Shown: piece by piece, positions 28,901 to 41,842 of the stretch
How the letters are laid out: each line of letters opens with the position of its first letter
How positions within the stretch are numbered: position 1 is the first letter of the stretch
NCBI GenBank assembly: GCA_000727475.1
Contig: KL647304.1
Coordinates: 1,552,760 to 1,616,759, forward strand
DNA: 64,000 bases
DNA from: Sarcocystis neurona
Taxonomy: Eukaryota; Apicomplexa; Conoidasida; Eucoccidiorida; Sarcocystidae
Direction of reading: 5' to 3'
The notes under the pieces: generated by a model
Databases searched by the model: none
What the model saw: only the letters and a program-made list of their open reading frames with translations
What the model was told of the DNA's origin: nothing
Position numbers and translations under genes: made by a program

Positions 28901-31900
28901 TGAGATGCAGACAAGGTAAAATATGATGCCGGTCGAACTGGTGCACAAGTGCGCAGTACGACCCACAGGAATTTGCGGAGTCACCTGCCGCTACACGCAG
29001 ACGCACCCCGCTGGAATTCCTGTTAAACACCGGATAGCACGTTTGCATGCGTTTATGCGAGTGCCTGTTCATAAAACAGACGGAAGTGAGGCGCTGGACT
29101 GCCAGTTACTAAAACCACTGAGAGGAAGAAATCTCCTGTGTCCTGGATCCATACAATGCCGCCTCGTGCGCAATATGGCCCACCTAACTTGTGCTCAGAT
29201 GTATTACCTAAAGATACGAATTAATAGACGTACAGGTATACAGAGAACAGTAACCAAAACGGTGCAGGGCGTACCTGTACACCTACAAGTGGAACAGTAG
29301 GTGAAAGTCAGTTAATCAATATACATGAGCACGCGTGGGGACACGCTCACTTCGCCGCAAATACCTCAGTGTCGAGGGCTTGTGGGCGGAGAAAGTCTTG
29401 CGCAAAAGCTCGAGTGAGCAGTCAAGCCTTATTTAAGGAGCAGCTTTAGCAGTGCCCGTCGTGTCTGGGCACCCAAGGCAAGCCACGGCTAAAATGGACG
29501 TCCCTGTCGTGATTTCAAGACACGCCCTGAGGCTGTTTTGACATTTTGTGCTGAGAAGCTTCCTCTGGTGCGTGAAGCTTCTCCGCCGACGGTCTCGTAG
29601 CGAGTCTTGAACACGTCTGCCCTGCAGTAGAGGATAGCTGACACATCACATGAGTTACTAAAATGCGTATGTGTTCCAGTACTGTGACTGCATTCGTGCG
29701 ACTATGCCCACCAAAGAAACGTATACGCGTACCCGCGTAAACAAGGTGTGCTCAGATCTCCTGCAACGTCTTTTCTGGTCGGCGCATCCAGTGACCCCCA
29801 GCGGTAGGAAGTTATCCTCTACAGAAGTAAAACCCGCGAACTGCGCATCCTCCTGCTCCTCTCGTATTGATTCCGCGTCGCTCGAGGCAGCAGGACGATA
29901 TCTCGACTGCACGTATATATACACATATATTCATATACATATATACTGCGTGGAGAATGCATGTATATTTTCTTTTTTCTCGTTAAATTTGGCGATGGAC
30001 ACGCGTCTTCATACACGTACACCTGGAGTTGTATCTGTCTGTGTAGCGTCGCTTACGTACGGAGGCGGAGATGGTCGAAAAATTTCTTCACCCGCATTAG
30101 TGATCTCCATTTGTCGGCCTTACGTGCATAAACTACCCAAGGTGGCTGTTGCTGTGACAGAACGTAGCTGTGCTTTACACATACATGTGCATGTGTGTCC
30201 GCAGAAGTCACGTAAGGATGCGAAACAGTACGCGTGGCTACTCTCAGAAACAGCTTAGGTGAACCTCAGCTGCTGAGCTCGGATTAGGGGATACACACAG
30301 ATCAGATTTCGTGTTACTTGTCAGCTTTCGTCCGTGAACCCTCGAACAATTTTTGCGACCTCCTTGTGCGACTCAACTGTCATGTATACTCTGCTGCGCG
30401 CATGTCAATAGCGCAACGTCTTCTGCGTCAGCTTCGACGACCACGAACACACAGTGCCTCTCTGCGTTCGTACGACGCCTACTCAGCGTCCGACACGTCA
30501 GTATTCGAGCTGCTATTGCACGCGCATCAGCTAGTCACCGAGTAAAAAGCAAGTATCACCTCTTCCCAGGCTTGAATTTCGTCGACATGAAGCTATCTTC
30601 TTGATGGTGTCACGTGAACCCCGCAGGGATTCCCTGGGCACCGCAGTATTCATGCTGACTTTTATTCATGCTAACTTTTAAGACTGAGTTCCAGCACTAT
30701 GCTTGACCTTACGACTGCATTTAGCCGCCCTTGTGAAGCTGTTTGGTTCCTAGGCTTGTAGAGAGCGTGTGTGTGCGCCTGTGAGCTCCAAAGCACCGTT
30801 ATCACGCCGGTGCTTAAAATTCCTCCCTTTCGTCCTGTATAGTCTTACACACGTGTGAAATCTCCACGGCCCATATGCCTGCACCCATGTGTTTACGAGT
30901 ACATTTATCGAATTATGCGCTCAGTGTCTTAAGCCGGGTATGCGTACACGTGCATGAATCTTCGAAGTTGTACCTTTACATACACGCCGGTGCAACAAAC
31001 CCTGCGGGCACTCCCTCCAAAGGATGCTGTTATTATACAGCAGCGCAGGCGTATGACCCGTGGTGATTCTTATCTTTCTTCCAAACACAGCTACACAAGC
31101 GTCAGATCGAACAGCTGACGTTTCTACACGCCAAAGAAACGTGAAGCAAAATCTTTTGTCTATGTTCCATTGCTACGCAGGTGTCATGCTTGTGTGACGT
31201 GTAGGAGGCTGCAGCGTTTCTTTATGTGCACCAGCATGCACGCATCAGATCTAGGAAACGTACCATATCTACTTTTGCACTCATGTTTTGCGTACAAAAT
31301 TGCTTGAGACACATAAAAACAGAACTCCTATACATTCGACTTTGTGCGTTTAGCCCGTACGGAGACCGTAAGTCGCCGATCGACTTTGCCTTGTACACAC
31401 ACCTGCAGAACTGTGCACCACACATAGCCGGTGCACGCAGCAGACCATAATGGAGTATGAGGTCTGTGCCTCCTTATTTGAATGTTAAGCAGAACGATGG
31501 ACGGTCACTGACGTTATCATCAATGTCTCGTCAATTCTATGCGCCAATTCGTAGCTTCCCCAAACGCGGAGGTTCAGCTATAAAAATGCCGGTCCAGAAC
31601 ATTGTCAGCAAACTGCTGCTATTGACACGTCTGCCTGACTGTTGGATATTGCCACTGCTACGTGGGTGTGTGCTCGGCAGATGTGCGGCAAAGCAAGAAT
31701 CGTCTTCGGACTTTTCCATCGTAAATACAACGGAATACACTGTCGTATGCTCCCGAGCACGATACCTTTTGCTTGTTTATAGGAGGTTTACAACTGCGCA
31801 GCTCTTTTATGTAAGAGATGTATACGCCCGCCTGGCAACGTAGCACAGCACGTGTATTTGAGCTTGCATTGTTGCTCTTAACCCTTCTTGGCACCTGATT

Positions 31901-34610
31901 TCGTTGTCATCCTTCGCACCCAGACTAACGCTTCTTTTTCAGCAAGTGCGTGCAGTCACGTGCAACAATGTCATTGTTCAGGTGACGGGTACGCGCAACA
32001 ATTGCAACAGGTTGCTGGCAACCGTTTTCACCGTTATTCAGCTGAAAATATTGTCTTAATTGCGCGTTTACGGACGTTCGCACAGAAACGACAAGCTACT
32101 AGTGATAACGTCAGTGGGCGGCCACCGTCTTGCGGGAGATCCGCAGAAGGAGTCACAGAGATTATCCTACGTTGTGGTTTCAGGCACGTGTGTCGCCTTT
32201 GTACCCACCCGTGCAGAAAACCGATGCACGGCGATAATTAACAAATACACCAAGTCACACGGATAGCGAGACACATTCCCTTCCAGGTGAGTCTCGCGTA
32301 CAGATACGTACACATATATGTAGAGGGAGAAAAAAATCACATAGATGGCGCCCCATCTGAAGCAGTTTAGAAACATAAAGACTCGAAGTTTTATTGTGTG
32401 CACGCCGGTACGTGCATGCCTGAAAAAGTGTGCGTGTGCGTAACATTGGTGAGTCTATGCACACACACGCTTACACGGTGTACTTACACCTTGGTACACA
32501 AGCGTACACTCTATCGCTTACGTATACGCCTTCATCTAAGTGCACGGACAGGAACATATACAAAGTCTCCGCGTATGTGTTTAACACCTTGGTATGAACG
32601 TGCGTGCACACACATACAACCACAGACATAGACACACACACAGAGACACACAGACACACACCACACGCACATACGTGTTTCGGGTACTGTTGAAGACAGT
32701 ACGTAAGTTGCAGGGACTTCAGGAATGGAATGCGAGCGAGGAAGTGTTCTGCCGGCCAAAAGATAATGGGTTAGTGACTCCAGGTGATCTCACAGGTGCT
32801 TGTTAGGAAATGAGGTACCGCTCTAACGTCTGCTCAACGTCCCTGCAAGAAAACAAGCTTTCTACAAAATCTTCATCGAGATCTTCCACCTTTTCTGGGC
32901 TCCTGAAAAATTACACCACACATACATACATATACGTATAAGATTATATCCTTTTGGGCGTTTATATTAATGAGTGAATTGGTGCCTGCGCACATGTATC
33001 TATACGTCATCGACGTGCATGTCACCCAGAGAAAAGACATCGGGCACCTGCTGCGCACGACTTGACATACAAAGCCGAAGCAACAGAGAGACGACTCAGC
33101 TAAGGTCGTGCGGCAGCCGTAGCGGCAGCACCGTTACCAAAATGGGTGGCTGGGTTGTCTCAATATCACCAGTGGCATTGGAACAGCAGCGGTTGACAGA
33201 AACAGCAGCAGGCACAGCACACGAGGCAGCAGAGGCATCGGCATCACAGCAGCGGCTGCACCAGCAGCACAAGGTCCCCCACAGCGCCACGTAAAGGCAG
33301 CTGCAGCAACCGCATCACAACAACCGCGGCAGTTCGCAGAGGCAGTGGACAGTGCCGTAGAAGAAGAAAAAGAAGAAGGGGCAGTAGCGGTACAGCCGCT
33401 GCAGGGGCAGTGAAGCACCACCAACGACATTCCTTCGGTAGAAATTCCGAGCGACTCTTCTTCTCTTCTGCGGCTGCTACTGAACTCCGTCTTCCTGCCG
33501 CCTCAACCCAGTGTACAGGCACAGCAAGGAAACAGGACATCTTCTTCTTCTTCCATCAAGTGTTGCTTTCTGCGAGCAACAAGAAAAGCTTCTTCATCTA
33601 AACGCGCGATGCCTGACGAGGCTAAAGAGAACAAGTGCCCATCAAAGACACACATTACAGACATCTACACCCATAGACTTGTACACGCATACCCATCTCC
33701 ACGTATGTGCAGATCAAACAGAAGCGTGCTTGGTGATGAAAGGAAGGAGACTGCGGAGACGGCTCGTGGAATGTGTGACTGAATGGGGTGTAGAAGGAGA
33801 GACGGCAAGAGAGAGACAGAGAGGTGGGGAATGTGAAGAGGGAAAGAACCCACTTTGAGAAAGATAGACAGACGGAGAGACAGCTTCTCCACCTTACGAA
33901 TATACGTGTGTGTGTGCGTCTTGAGATTCATTTCAACAACGTGCGATCGAAGCACGAACGCAGAAAATTTATCGTTGAGTCCCCTTTCCGCCCAGATGAA
34001 AAAAAAAAGGAGCCAGAGACACGAGGAGACGACCGCGGCTGTCGCTGTACAGTCGCGGAAGGGAAATAAAACAAAACATATCCGGCCGACAAGCGCCGTC
34101 TTTGTATATTTCAGGTAGGCCACAGACAGCACTAAACGTGGATACGCACGTGTATCCTTAATACTGATACTTTCACAAAGTGCGTAAACATATATGTATA
34201 TATATATATATATATGCGTTGTACACCTACGTCCTCGGACGCATCTCTCAGGCATCCGTCGCCACGAAAGGAGATGTGTATGCGAATGTCTAGAGATATC
34301 CAACTGCGTCAGATACCAGAAGGAAACTTGTCGTCAGTACACACACGTATAGCGAACTGCGTTTAAAAAGCGGACGTGAACATCGTGCTCAGGAACAACG
34401 TATATACATACATACATGTATGCCTAGGGCTACGTCTTTGTATCCCACTAAGTACACCTCTAGACCGTTTTGTGCTTCTCCGTACACACACACATACAGA
34501 TATATATATATATACACACACTTCGAATGGGTGTATATATATATATATGTGTACGTGTTCACGTATACACACATGCACGCGCGTATACACATAAGAGCTG
34601 ATATGATTTA

Positions 34611-34611
34611 T

Positions 34612-34645
<34 letters not shown>
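34611..34645. repeat. (TA)n microsatellite
   Basis: An almost pure run of TA dinucleotides lies downstream of the HIBCH 3' region. Smaller TA runs lie at 34191-34216 and 34497-34550. Confidence 0.9.
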
Positions 34646-34646
<1 letters not shown>

Positions 34647-34739
34647 GCAGTAGACATCAGCACACAGATACGTGCGTCTACATATATACACGCGTGTACA
34701 CATACATATAAGAACACGTGTAGGAAGGAAGAGAGAAAT

Positions 34740-35100
34740 GCACCTATCCGTCGCAACAGCTGTTCCATCGGCACGAGGCTCTGGCCTTTGGCAGCTGTCG
34801 GTTCAGCAGCGACTCGTCGAGGTCCCTGCAGCTCGCGGCTCAGCTGGGCACATGCAGGGGCTGCTATACAAGAAGTGTAGAAAAGAAAAGCGATTACTTC
34901 TTCATCCCTCCTGACAAGCAACTCTTCCACAAAAGCAGGTACCACGCCTGCGCGGAGAAGTCGATACAGCAGCAATTACTCCTCAGACCACCTTTCCTCC
35001 TCGTCTGAGGCTGCTGCCAGCACCCCCCTGGGGCGTCGCGCAGCTTTTGTAGGGTGTCACTGCTGCGACTCTGGTCTCTTCAGCGTGAAATAAGAAGAAG
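34740..35100 (-). CDS. Possible 3' exon(s) of HIBCH or of an unknown gene
   Basis: Minus-strand reading after 35369 must supply the end of the HIBCH protein, because the last placed exon stops in the middle of a codon (phase 2). Three pyrimidine-tract acceptors lie here, near 35070, 34950 and 34864. Joined to the acceptor near 35068, the frame continues as SSDTLQKLRDAP, roughly where the family has a short Pro-x-x-Leu-x-x-Val tail. Joined to other sites it reads VVPAFVEELLVRRDEE or APACAQLSRELQG. The exact joins could not be decided, so this is only a candidate region. Confidence 0.3.
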
Positions 35101-35368
35101 AGAAAAAGTTTTCGTATTTCGACAGGTGCGGGGTGGCCAGCTCGTGAAGTGTTTTGTGTGCTGCGCTTCTTCTGACTTTTCTCCTCCGGCTTGTTTTGTT
35201 AGCGCTTTCGTGTACGCTGCTGCTGTCCCCGTATATTTTTTCTTCTCCTCCTTACGCTTCGACCGACTTCCTTTTCTTCACTGCCCTCTCTACTTTCCCA
35301 CTTCCTTCCCTTTTCCCTGTTTTCTCATTTTCTTCCGGCGGTCCTTTCTTCGCAGCATTTTCACTCAC

Positions 35369-37766
35369 CAACGAGGATTTCTATCTTTGCTAATAAGAAC
35401 CGCACGAACGCCTTCCTTGAAATTTTCGCAGTGAAAGAACCCTAGGGCCTGCACGAGACGAAAGTCCTGCTCCAGCGCTTGCAGTAGCTGCATGCCCCCC
35501 CGCTTTTTGCTTCCTGTCTCTCCTCCGGTTGCTGCTGCTCTATCTTCTTCTCGTCCTCCTCGTGTCGCTTCTTCTTCCTTCCCCCCGGACGCAGCACCGC
35601 TCACGCGCAGCAGCATCTCCTGCCACACCGCGCAGGAGAGAGGGCAACGGCCAGAGAGCTCCTTGATCAGCGATCGGCAGAAGGAGTTTCTCGGCGCCTC
35701 CCGCTGCAGCGTAGCATAGAGAGCCTGAGGAAGAGCAAGAAGAAGAGGAAGAGAGCAGCAGAAGCGACTCACAGGCAACGCAACAGGGTGCAGGCACAGC
35801 AGAGCCCCAACTGCCGATCGCAAGCAAGGGGAGACGAAAAAAACAAAGAAAAAGACGAAGCGGGAAAGGAAGGGGATGTCATCACAAAACAAAGCGGGGA
35901 AGCAGACGACGAAGGAAAAGAAGAGCAACACGGACAAAAAGAAGTGTGCAGCAGAGAGAGCAAAACAGCAAAATCAGAGGCAGCGACTGATGCGCGATTG
36001 CAGCGGCAGCACACGAGTAGCAATATCAGCACCTCGAGAGAAGCACAAACCACACACACATATCCTTGCGTCTCTGTGTAGACAAGTGTGGGCACGTAAA
36101 TACACACACATGCACGCGTATACGATGTACGTATATATTCAAGTACATACAGACACGTATACGCATACACCTACTATACACACACATATGTATACATACA
36201 CATACGTATACATACACATATGTATACATACACATATGTATACATACACATATGTATACATACACATATGTATACATACACATATGTATACATACACATA
36301 TGTATACATACACATATGTATAGATACACATATGTATAGATACACATATGTATACATACACATATGTATACATACACATATGTATACATACACATATGTA
36401 TACACACATATGTATACACACACATATGTATACACACACATACGTATACATACACATATGAATACATACACATATGTATACATCCACATATGTATACATA
36501 AGCATACACACATGCATGCACGTACACATGCCCGCCTTCATAGATACATATATTCGTGTACAAATCTTATCCACCTGCGGATACCGCACACATCATCTCT
36601 CTCACTCTCTCTCCCTATATATACATAATCATACGCACATACAGATATCACATTGTCTCTCTCTCTACGTATGTATGCATACATATGAACAGAGAAGGCT
36701 TTGCCGACGGAAAATGGGGTGTAAAAAGTCCTCACCCATTTCTTCGACTAAAGAAGGGACGACACCGAGGCTCCGCAGAAACAGGATCGAGGCCTCTCTA
36801 CTACAACATTCGATCACTTTTTCAAACAGTCCCCTACAGAACATCACCTTATGCAGTGCTCACTACATAGATATCTTTCCCTTAGCCGTATACTTCTATA
36901 CATATACAATACACACACGCAAATATACATGTATAGTCACACACATATGCAGGATCAAACTACATACACATATATGTATGTACTCATATACAGATATAAG
37001 CACACCTACATCTGCAGGGCCAAACTACATACACACATATGTATATATATGTGTGTATGGATGTACATATATATGTATGTATACGTCTCCTTGGGCATGT
37101 TGCACACCACATATATACCCAATTACACGGACGTGCTTGTCTCTTTGTCGACGTGCAGGACGTACACGGGCATCTGCACTCCACATTTCACTACTTACAC
37201 ATTTATACATACATATATATATATAGATGGATGCATGCAAATGTTTATATGCGTCTACATACATACATACGGTTATCTGTGAACAATATTGGACACATAA
37301 ATACAGAAAACAGCTCCAGCACTACTGCCCGCCGGGAGAGAATGTCCGCAGGACGCGTCGCGTCATTCTCCTAAGTATAAAGTATCTCCACAGACGCACA
37401 CACCCACGAGCACGTGGGCACCCTTCAAGACTACATACATCTATACATATACATATATAAATGCGACTCTGGAATGCTGCGGAAAATACGCACGTATACA
37501 CATATATATATATATACACGCCACTCTAGAATGCTGCGGAAACTATGTTCGTGTACACATATATATATATATATGTATACATGTATATGTAAGTACATGT
37601 ATTTACACATATATATATATGTATATATATATACACATATAGAAGGACATGTGTCGAGATCTACGGAACCGTGGTGCCCCGTCAATCCCTTATGAAGAAG
37701 ATCATTTCAACGTACACATCCCGTAGACATATATGTATCTCTTCACATCTGCACACGTGCGTATAA

Positions 37767-37808
<42 letters not shown>

Positions 37809-40800
37809 GTTCACGTCTGTTTATGTATGAACAATATATATGCGTATACATATATATATATATGTGTATACGTATGTGGAAATGTGTTATACGTAGAGGA
37901 GTGACGGCCGCAAAGGTACGACTACGCCAGCACCATGTAAATACCGTGATCATCCGGACGCAGACCGGCACTCCCTCTGCAATCTGCTTTTGCCAGGGGC
38001 TGCACGTCCCTTCCTCAACAAGTAACAGCAGATCTTCTTATCACGCGTCCCACTTATCTATATGTACTTGACACTTGTCTATATCAAAACTGTCAGAAAT
38101 GACAAAGACTCTTGACGAGAAAAATACACACATTCCTGTGGTTCTGGTGGTGTGGACAAAAACTTTGGTTTGCTGTCGTACAGATATACATACACCGATA
38201 TAAACACTAACGCTAATGACCACATTTATTAGATGTACACACATGTATATATATATATACATGTATACGCATCATATATGTATACATATATAGGGACTAA
38301 ACGTAAGTGTCTACATACGTGTATACATATCCACTTCGAGATGTGCGGATGCTGCTGTACATGAATGCTGCTATGTGCATATGCTGTAAGCATAGAATGG
38401 CCTCCACATACATATATATATATATATAGGTGTCTAGGACAGGTAACGGTGGACGAGTGTCCACCACCGCTTTTGGAGACTTTACTTTGAAAGAGCGAGG
38501 GATATGTTGAAGAGAAAGGAATTTTCTGCAGCCGTCCAAAATCTCGTCGGAAACGACAGAAAGGTCCTGGGGAGGAAGATCTTCTTCTGCTGTTGCCCGT
38601 AGAACCTTTTGAACTTCTTCATGTGCTGCGGCTGCGTCTAGCCCTCCCAAAATCTGCAGCAGGCACAGCAAATGTTCGGGTAAATTGTCTTCGTTTTCTC
38701 TTTCTCTCTCTCAGTTGCTCTCTAAATTCAAACGTCTCTTCATACCAGGGGGAAGACGGGAAGCTGAAATGCGGGAAGGTCTATACGTCGTAGAAGAAGA
38801 GAGAAAGCAACTCATAGACTTGTACACGGCGTACTTCTTCGCCCGCCGCGGATCCCTGTGGATAAACACACGTCCTTGGGAAAAAAATATTTTCACACGT
38901 GGAAGTACTCGTTGAAGAAGACGGAAGATAGCAGCACGGGTGAATCTCTGCAAATACGAGAAACAGACCGTCCACGTAGAGACAAACTGCGGGTCTCTCT
39001 TGCTTCTACTCACTTTCTCTCTATTTCTGTCCTCCGTTTTCCCCTATATGTACACACGTGTTCATATCTTTCCGCTTAATTTGTTGTTGCTGTGTATTTG
39101 CTCTTTTCGTCTGTTGCTCCTTCGCTCTCATCCACATGTATACGTAGACGACCAACTCGCCATACACGGGGCGACTCGCAGAAGAATTTTTTGCGGCGCC
39201 GATACGGCTACACACATATATATACTTGTATATTCCACAGATATATATGTATTCAATATATACATATATATACTCCATCCCCTGCAGCAGCAGGCTAACC
39301 CAGCGGCGAGAAGGACTCCTCTTTCTTTGTGAAATATGTGACAAAAGTCACCCCCCCTTCAAGTACTTCTTCGGACGTGATAACGCAAGAAGGAAACGAG
39401 CTTAGCTGCAACACGCTCGCGCCGCATCCGACGGACTTACCCCCTGCAGGCCGCTGCGAAGAATCTGCAGCTGCTCCGGCCGCACGTAGTGTGTAGCAAT
39501 CCCTGAGACGCAGGCAAGCATCAACAGCATCAGCTGCAGCACCCCGGCAACGGCAGCGCAGCAGAAGTGCGCCCACGCGCGAGATCAAATTGCCACACGA
39601 GCGCAGAGAGACCCACAACAGAAAAGCAGCCACGCGGCATGCGTTCTCTTTTTCTTTCTGTCTCTTCGTCCCTTTTTCTTCGTATCTCTCTGTCCCGCTC
39701 TCTGTGTGTCTCTGTCTCCGTCTCTCTACTTTTGTGGGTGTACAAACTTCTCTAGATGTGTGCTAGCTGCGGCAGCTACGGCAGCGGCATCAGCCACTAT
39801 GAAGACGCAGCAGCAGCAACAGCAGCAGGACAGCTGAAGCAAGCAACCTGCACTCTTACGTAGACACGGGAAGAAATCAAATCTTCAACACGTGCGCAGA
39901 CAGACGTGCACACATGTAGAAATCTCTTCAGATACATGTGTACCTGCCTGCCGTCCCTATGTACACCTTATATACATCTATTCAGACAGTCATATGCATA
40001 AAAAAGGAGCGTCCACATACAGTTGTATACATGTATACGTACGTGTAGCACGCAGCAGTATACGCAGCGACTACCAGCGTCACGACACTTCTGCAGCAGC
40101 ATTCGCCGGTCCTTCACTGATGCAGGTGTTCCACCCTCCAGAGCAAGTAAAACTATAAAATAAAGCGCAACTCTCCATATATTGGATATATACATGTATA
40201 TAGGAATATACAGCCCACGGGGGCGCTGAGGTTCGAAGACAGAAGTGCACATCGTCTCTTGGTGCGCGCGTGGGAGATGTAACTGCTGCGTCTCCTTCTG
40301 TCTCGGCAGAAAGGAAAAGAGAGACACACACCTACGTTGTAGCAGCGCACAGCTCTTGTGTGCTGGTATGAATATATCTACAGAGAGAGACAGAGATATT
40401 TGTATGCAAGAAGAAAGCACCTGCGCAACTATATGCATATGTGTATGTACGTACATACGTGTAGCGAGAACAAACACAAGTTTCTCTCTTTATCTGGAGG
40501 ACGAATGCACACGCCCAGATATAACTGTTACGAAAGAGAGAGAGAAATTCTCACCAAACTGACGTAGGTCTCTAGCGTTTAGCTTGACTCCTGTTAAGCC
40601 GATGTAAAGAGGAAGACCAGGGAACTTTTCTTCAAGAAGCGAGAGAAGAAAAAACGAAACTCCGACGTCCGGGAAGAGGCCGAGGGCACTTTCAGGCATC
40701 GCCCACAGGGTGCTGCTGGTGCAGACGCGGTAGTGAGCGAAGCAGCTAAGACCTACTCCTCCTCCTGCAGCGCGTGGCTCAGTCGTACAGATACACACAA

Positions 40801-41811
40801 AAAAACGGCGCTTTCTCTGTAGAAGTGTGTGCAACTACCGGGAGGCGAAAGAAAGCGCGGAATAGAAGAAAATTCCCGCTGCAAGGAGGAGACAATCAAG
40901 TACTGCTCTACACGTCTATATGCATGCGAATGTTCATAAACAGGTGTCTCTGTCTCTCACCGTATGCGTACACAGAGACAGAGACACACACGGAGAGACA
41001 CAGGGACTAACACATGCATGCGTATATGCAGATACGTACACGGGCCTGTGAACGTCTTGCTGCAGCACACGTGACAGGGGCAGGGGAAGCAGCTCCGGCA
41101 CAGATGTCGTATTGCACGACGCAGCACATGCACACGAAGACTCGAATTTATCCGCCAACGCCGTACGTACATTTGTTCGTCACAGACACACGCATACACA
41201 CACAGAAAAGAAGAACACTTCTTACAAACAAGTAAAAAGCACATACATATATAGATACATGCTTACGTTACACCTGTGGAGGCATATATATATATATATA
41301 CGTATATATGAGATGAGCCTAAAACGATGTGGACGCTGTGCAGATACGGCAAGCGGTGAGGTACTAGAAAACCCTAAGCCTTTCAAGCACGACCGCCATC
41401 CACATATAAGTACCTCTATACATACACAGTTAGAGTACGTATATACGTACATTACATATATAATTAGCGTACGTATATACACGCACGTGTATAATGATAC
41501 ATATACTCTTGAGCACCCTTGACAAAACCATTCCAAATAGCAACATGTACGTACACTTATGACAGATGCACGTATTTACGTGCCCACAACAAACCTCTTT
41601 CGAATCACATATACTTACATATATCTATACACCAGTCCAAACTGCACTAGAAACGTATGTATATATATATACACTTACGTGCCCATAACAAACCCATCCG
41701 AAATATAAGTACACGTATGTGTACCTATATACGTATATATATATATATATATATTTACCGTTACCAAAAGCACCACATACGTTTACTGAAGAATATATAC
41801 ATAATATTATT

Positions 41812-41842
<31 letters not shown>

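Larger units (their letters stand above)
22681..34700. other. Gene-poor, mostly repeat-poor spacer
   Basis: No frame longer than about 200 codons and no recognisable domain, reverse transcriptase, integrase or transposase was seen on either strand. It contains small features listed separately: a TATC array, a GT array and two two-copy tandem duplications. It also has a CAG/GCA-rich patch at about 33100-33480, whose Ala-, Leu- and Pro-rich frames are compositional, and a (TA)n run at 34611-34645. Exons of an unrecognised gene could be hidden here, because short exons without known motifs cannot be called by eye. Confidence 0.45.

Noticed and set aside
29440..29600. Possible structured RNA, and strings shared with 47800-47880 (GGGCACCCAAGGC and ATTTTGTGCTGAG)
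   Set aside because: The two strings occur in opposite order in the two places and the sequence between them is unrelated, so this looks like chance similarity.
24971..33000. Retrotransposon or DNA transposon in the gene-poor stretch
   Set aside because: No reverse transcriptase, integrase or transposase motif and no terminal repeats were seen; only small tandem duplications are present.
33100..33560. Ala/Pro/Leu-rich frames over a GCA-rich patch as a gene
   Set aside because: All frames are compositional, with no start plus splice support and no conserved island. It may be an isolated CAG-type repeat in spacer.
36181..36499. CRISPR-like array
   Set aside because: The repeats are contiguous 16-base units without unique spacers, and the genome is eukaryotic.
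35876..36628. 250-codon His/Thr/Tyr/Ile-rich frame on plus and matching minus frames
   Set aside because: They translate the 16-bp repeat; the array is nearly the same on both strands and lies in an intron of HIBCH.
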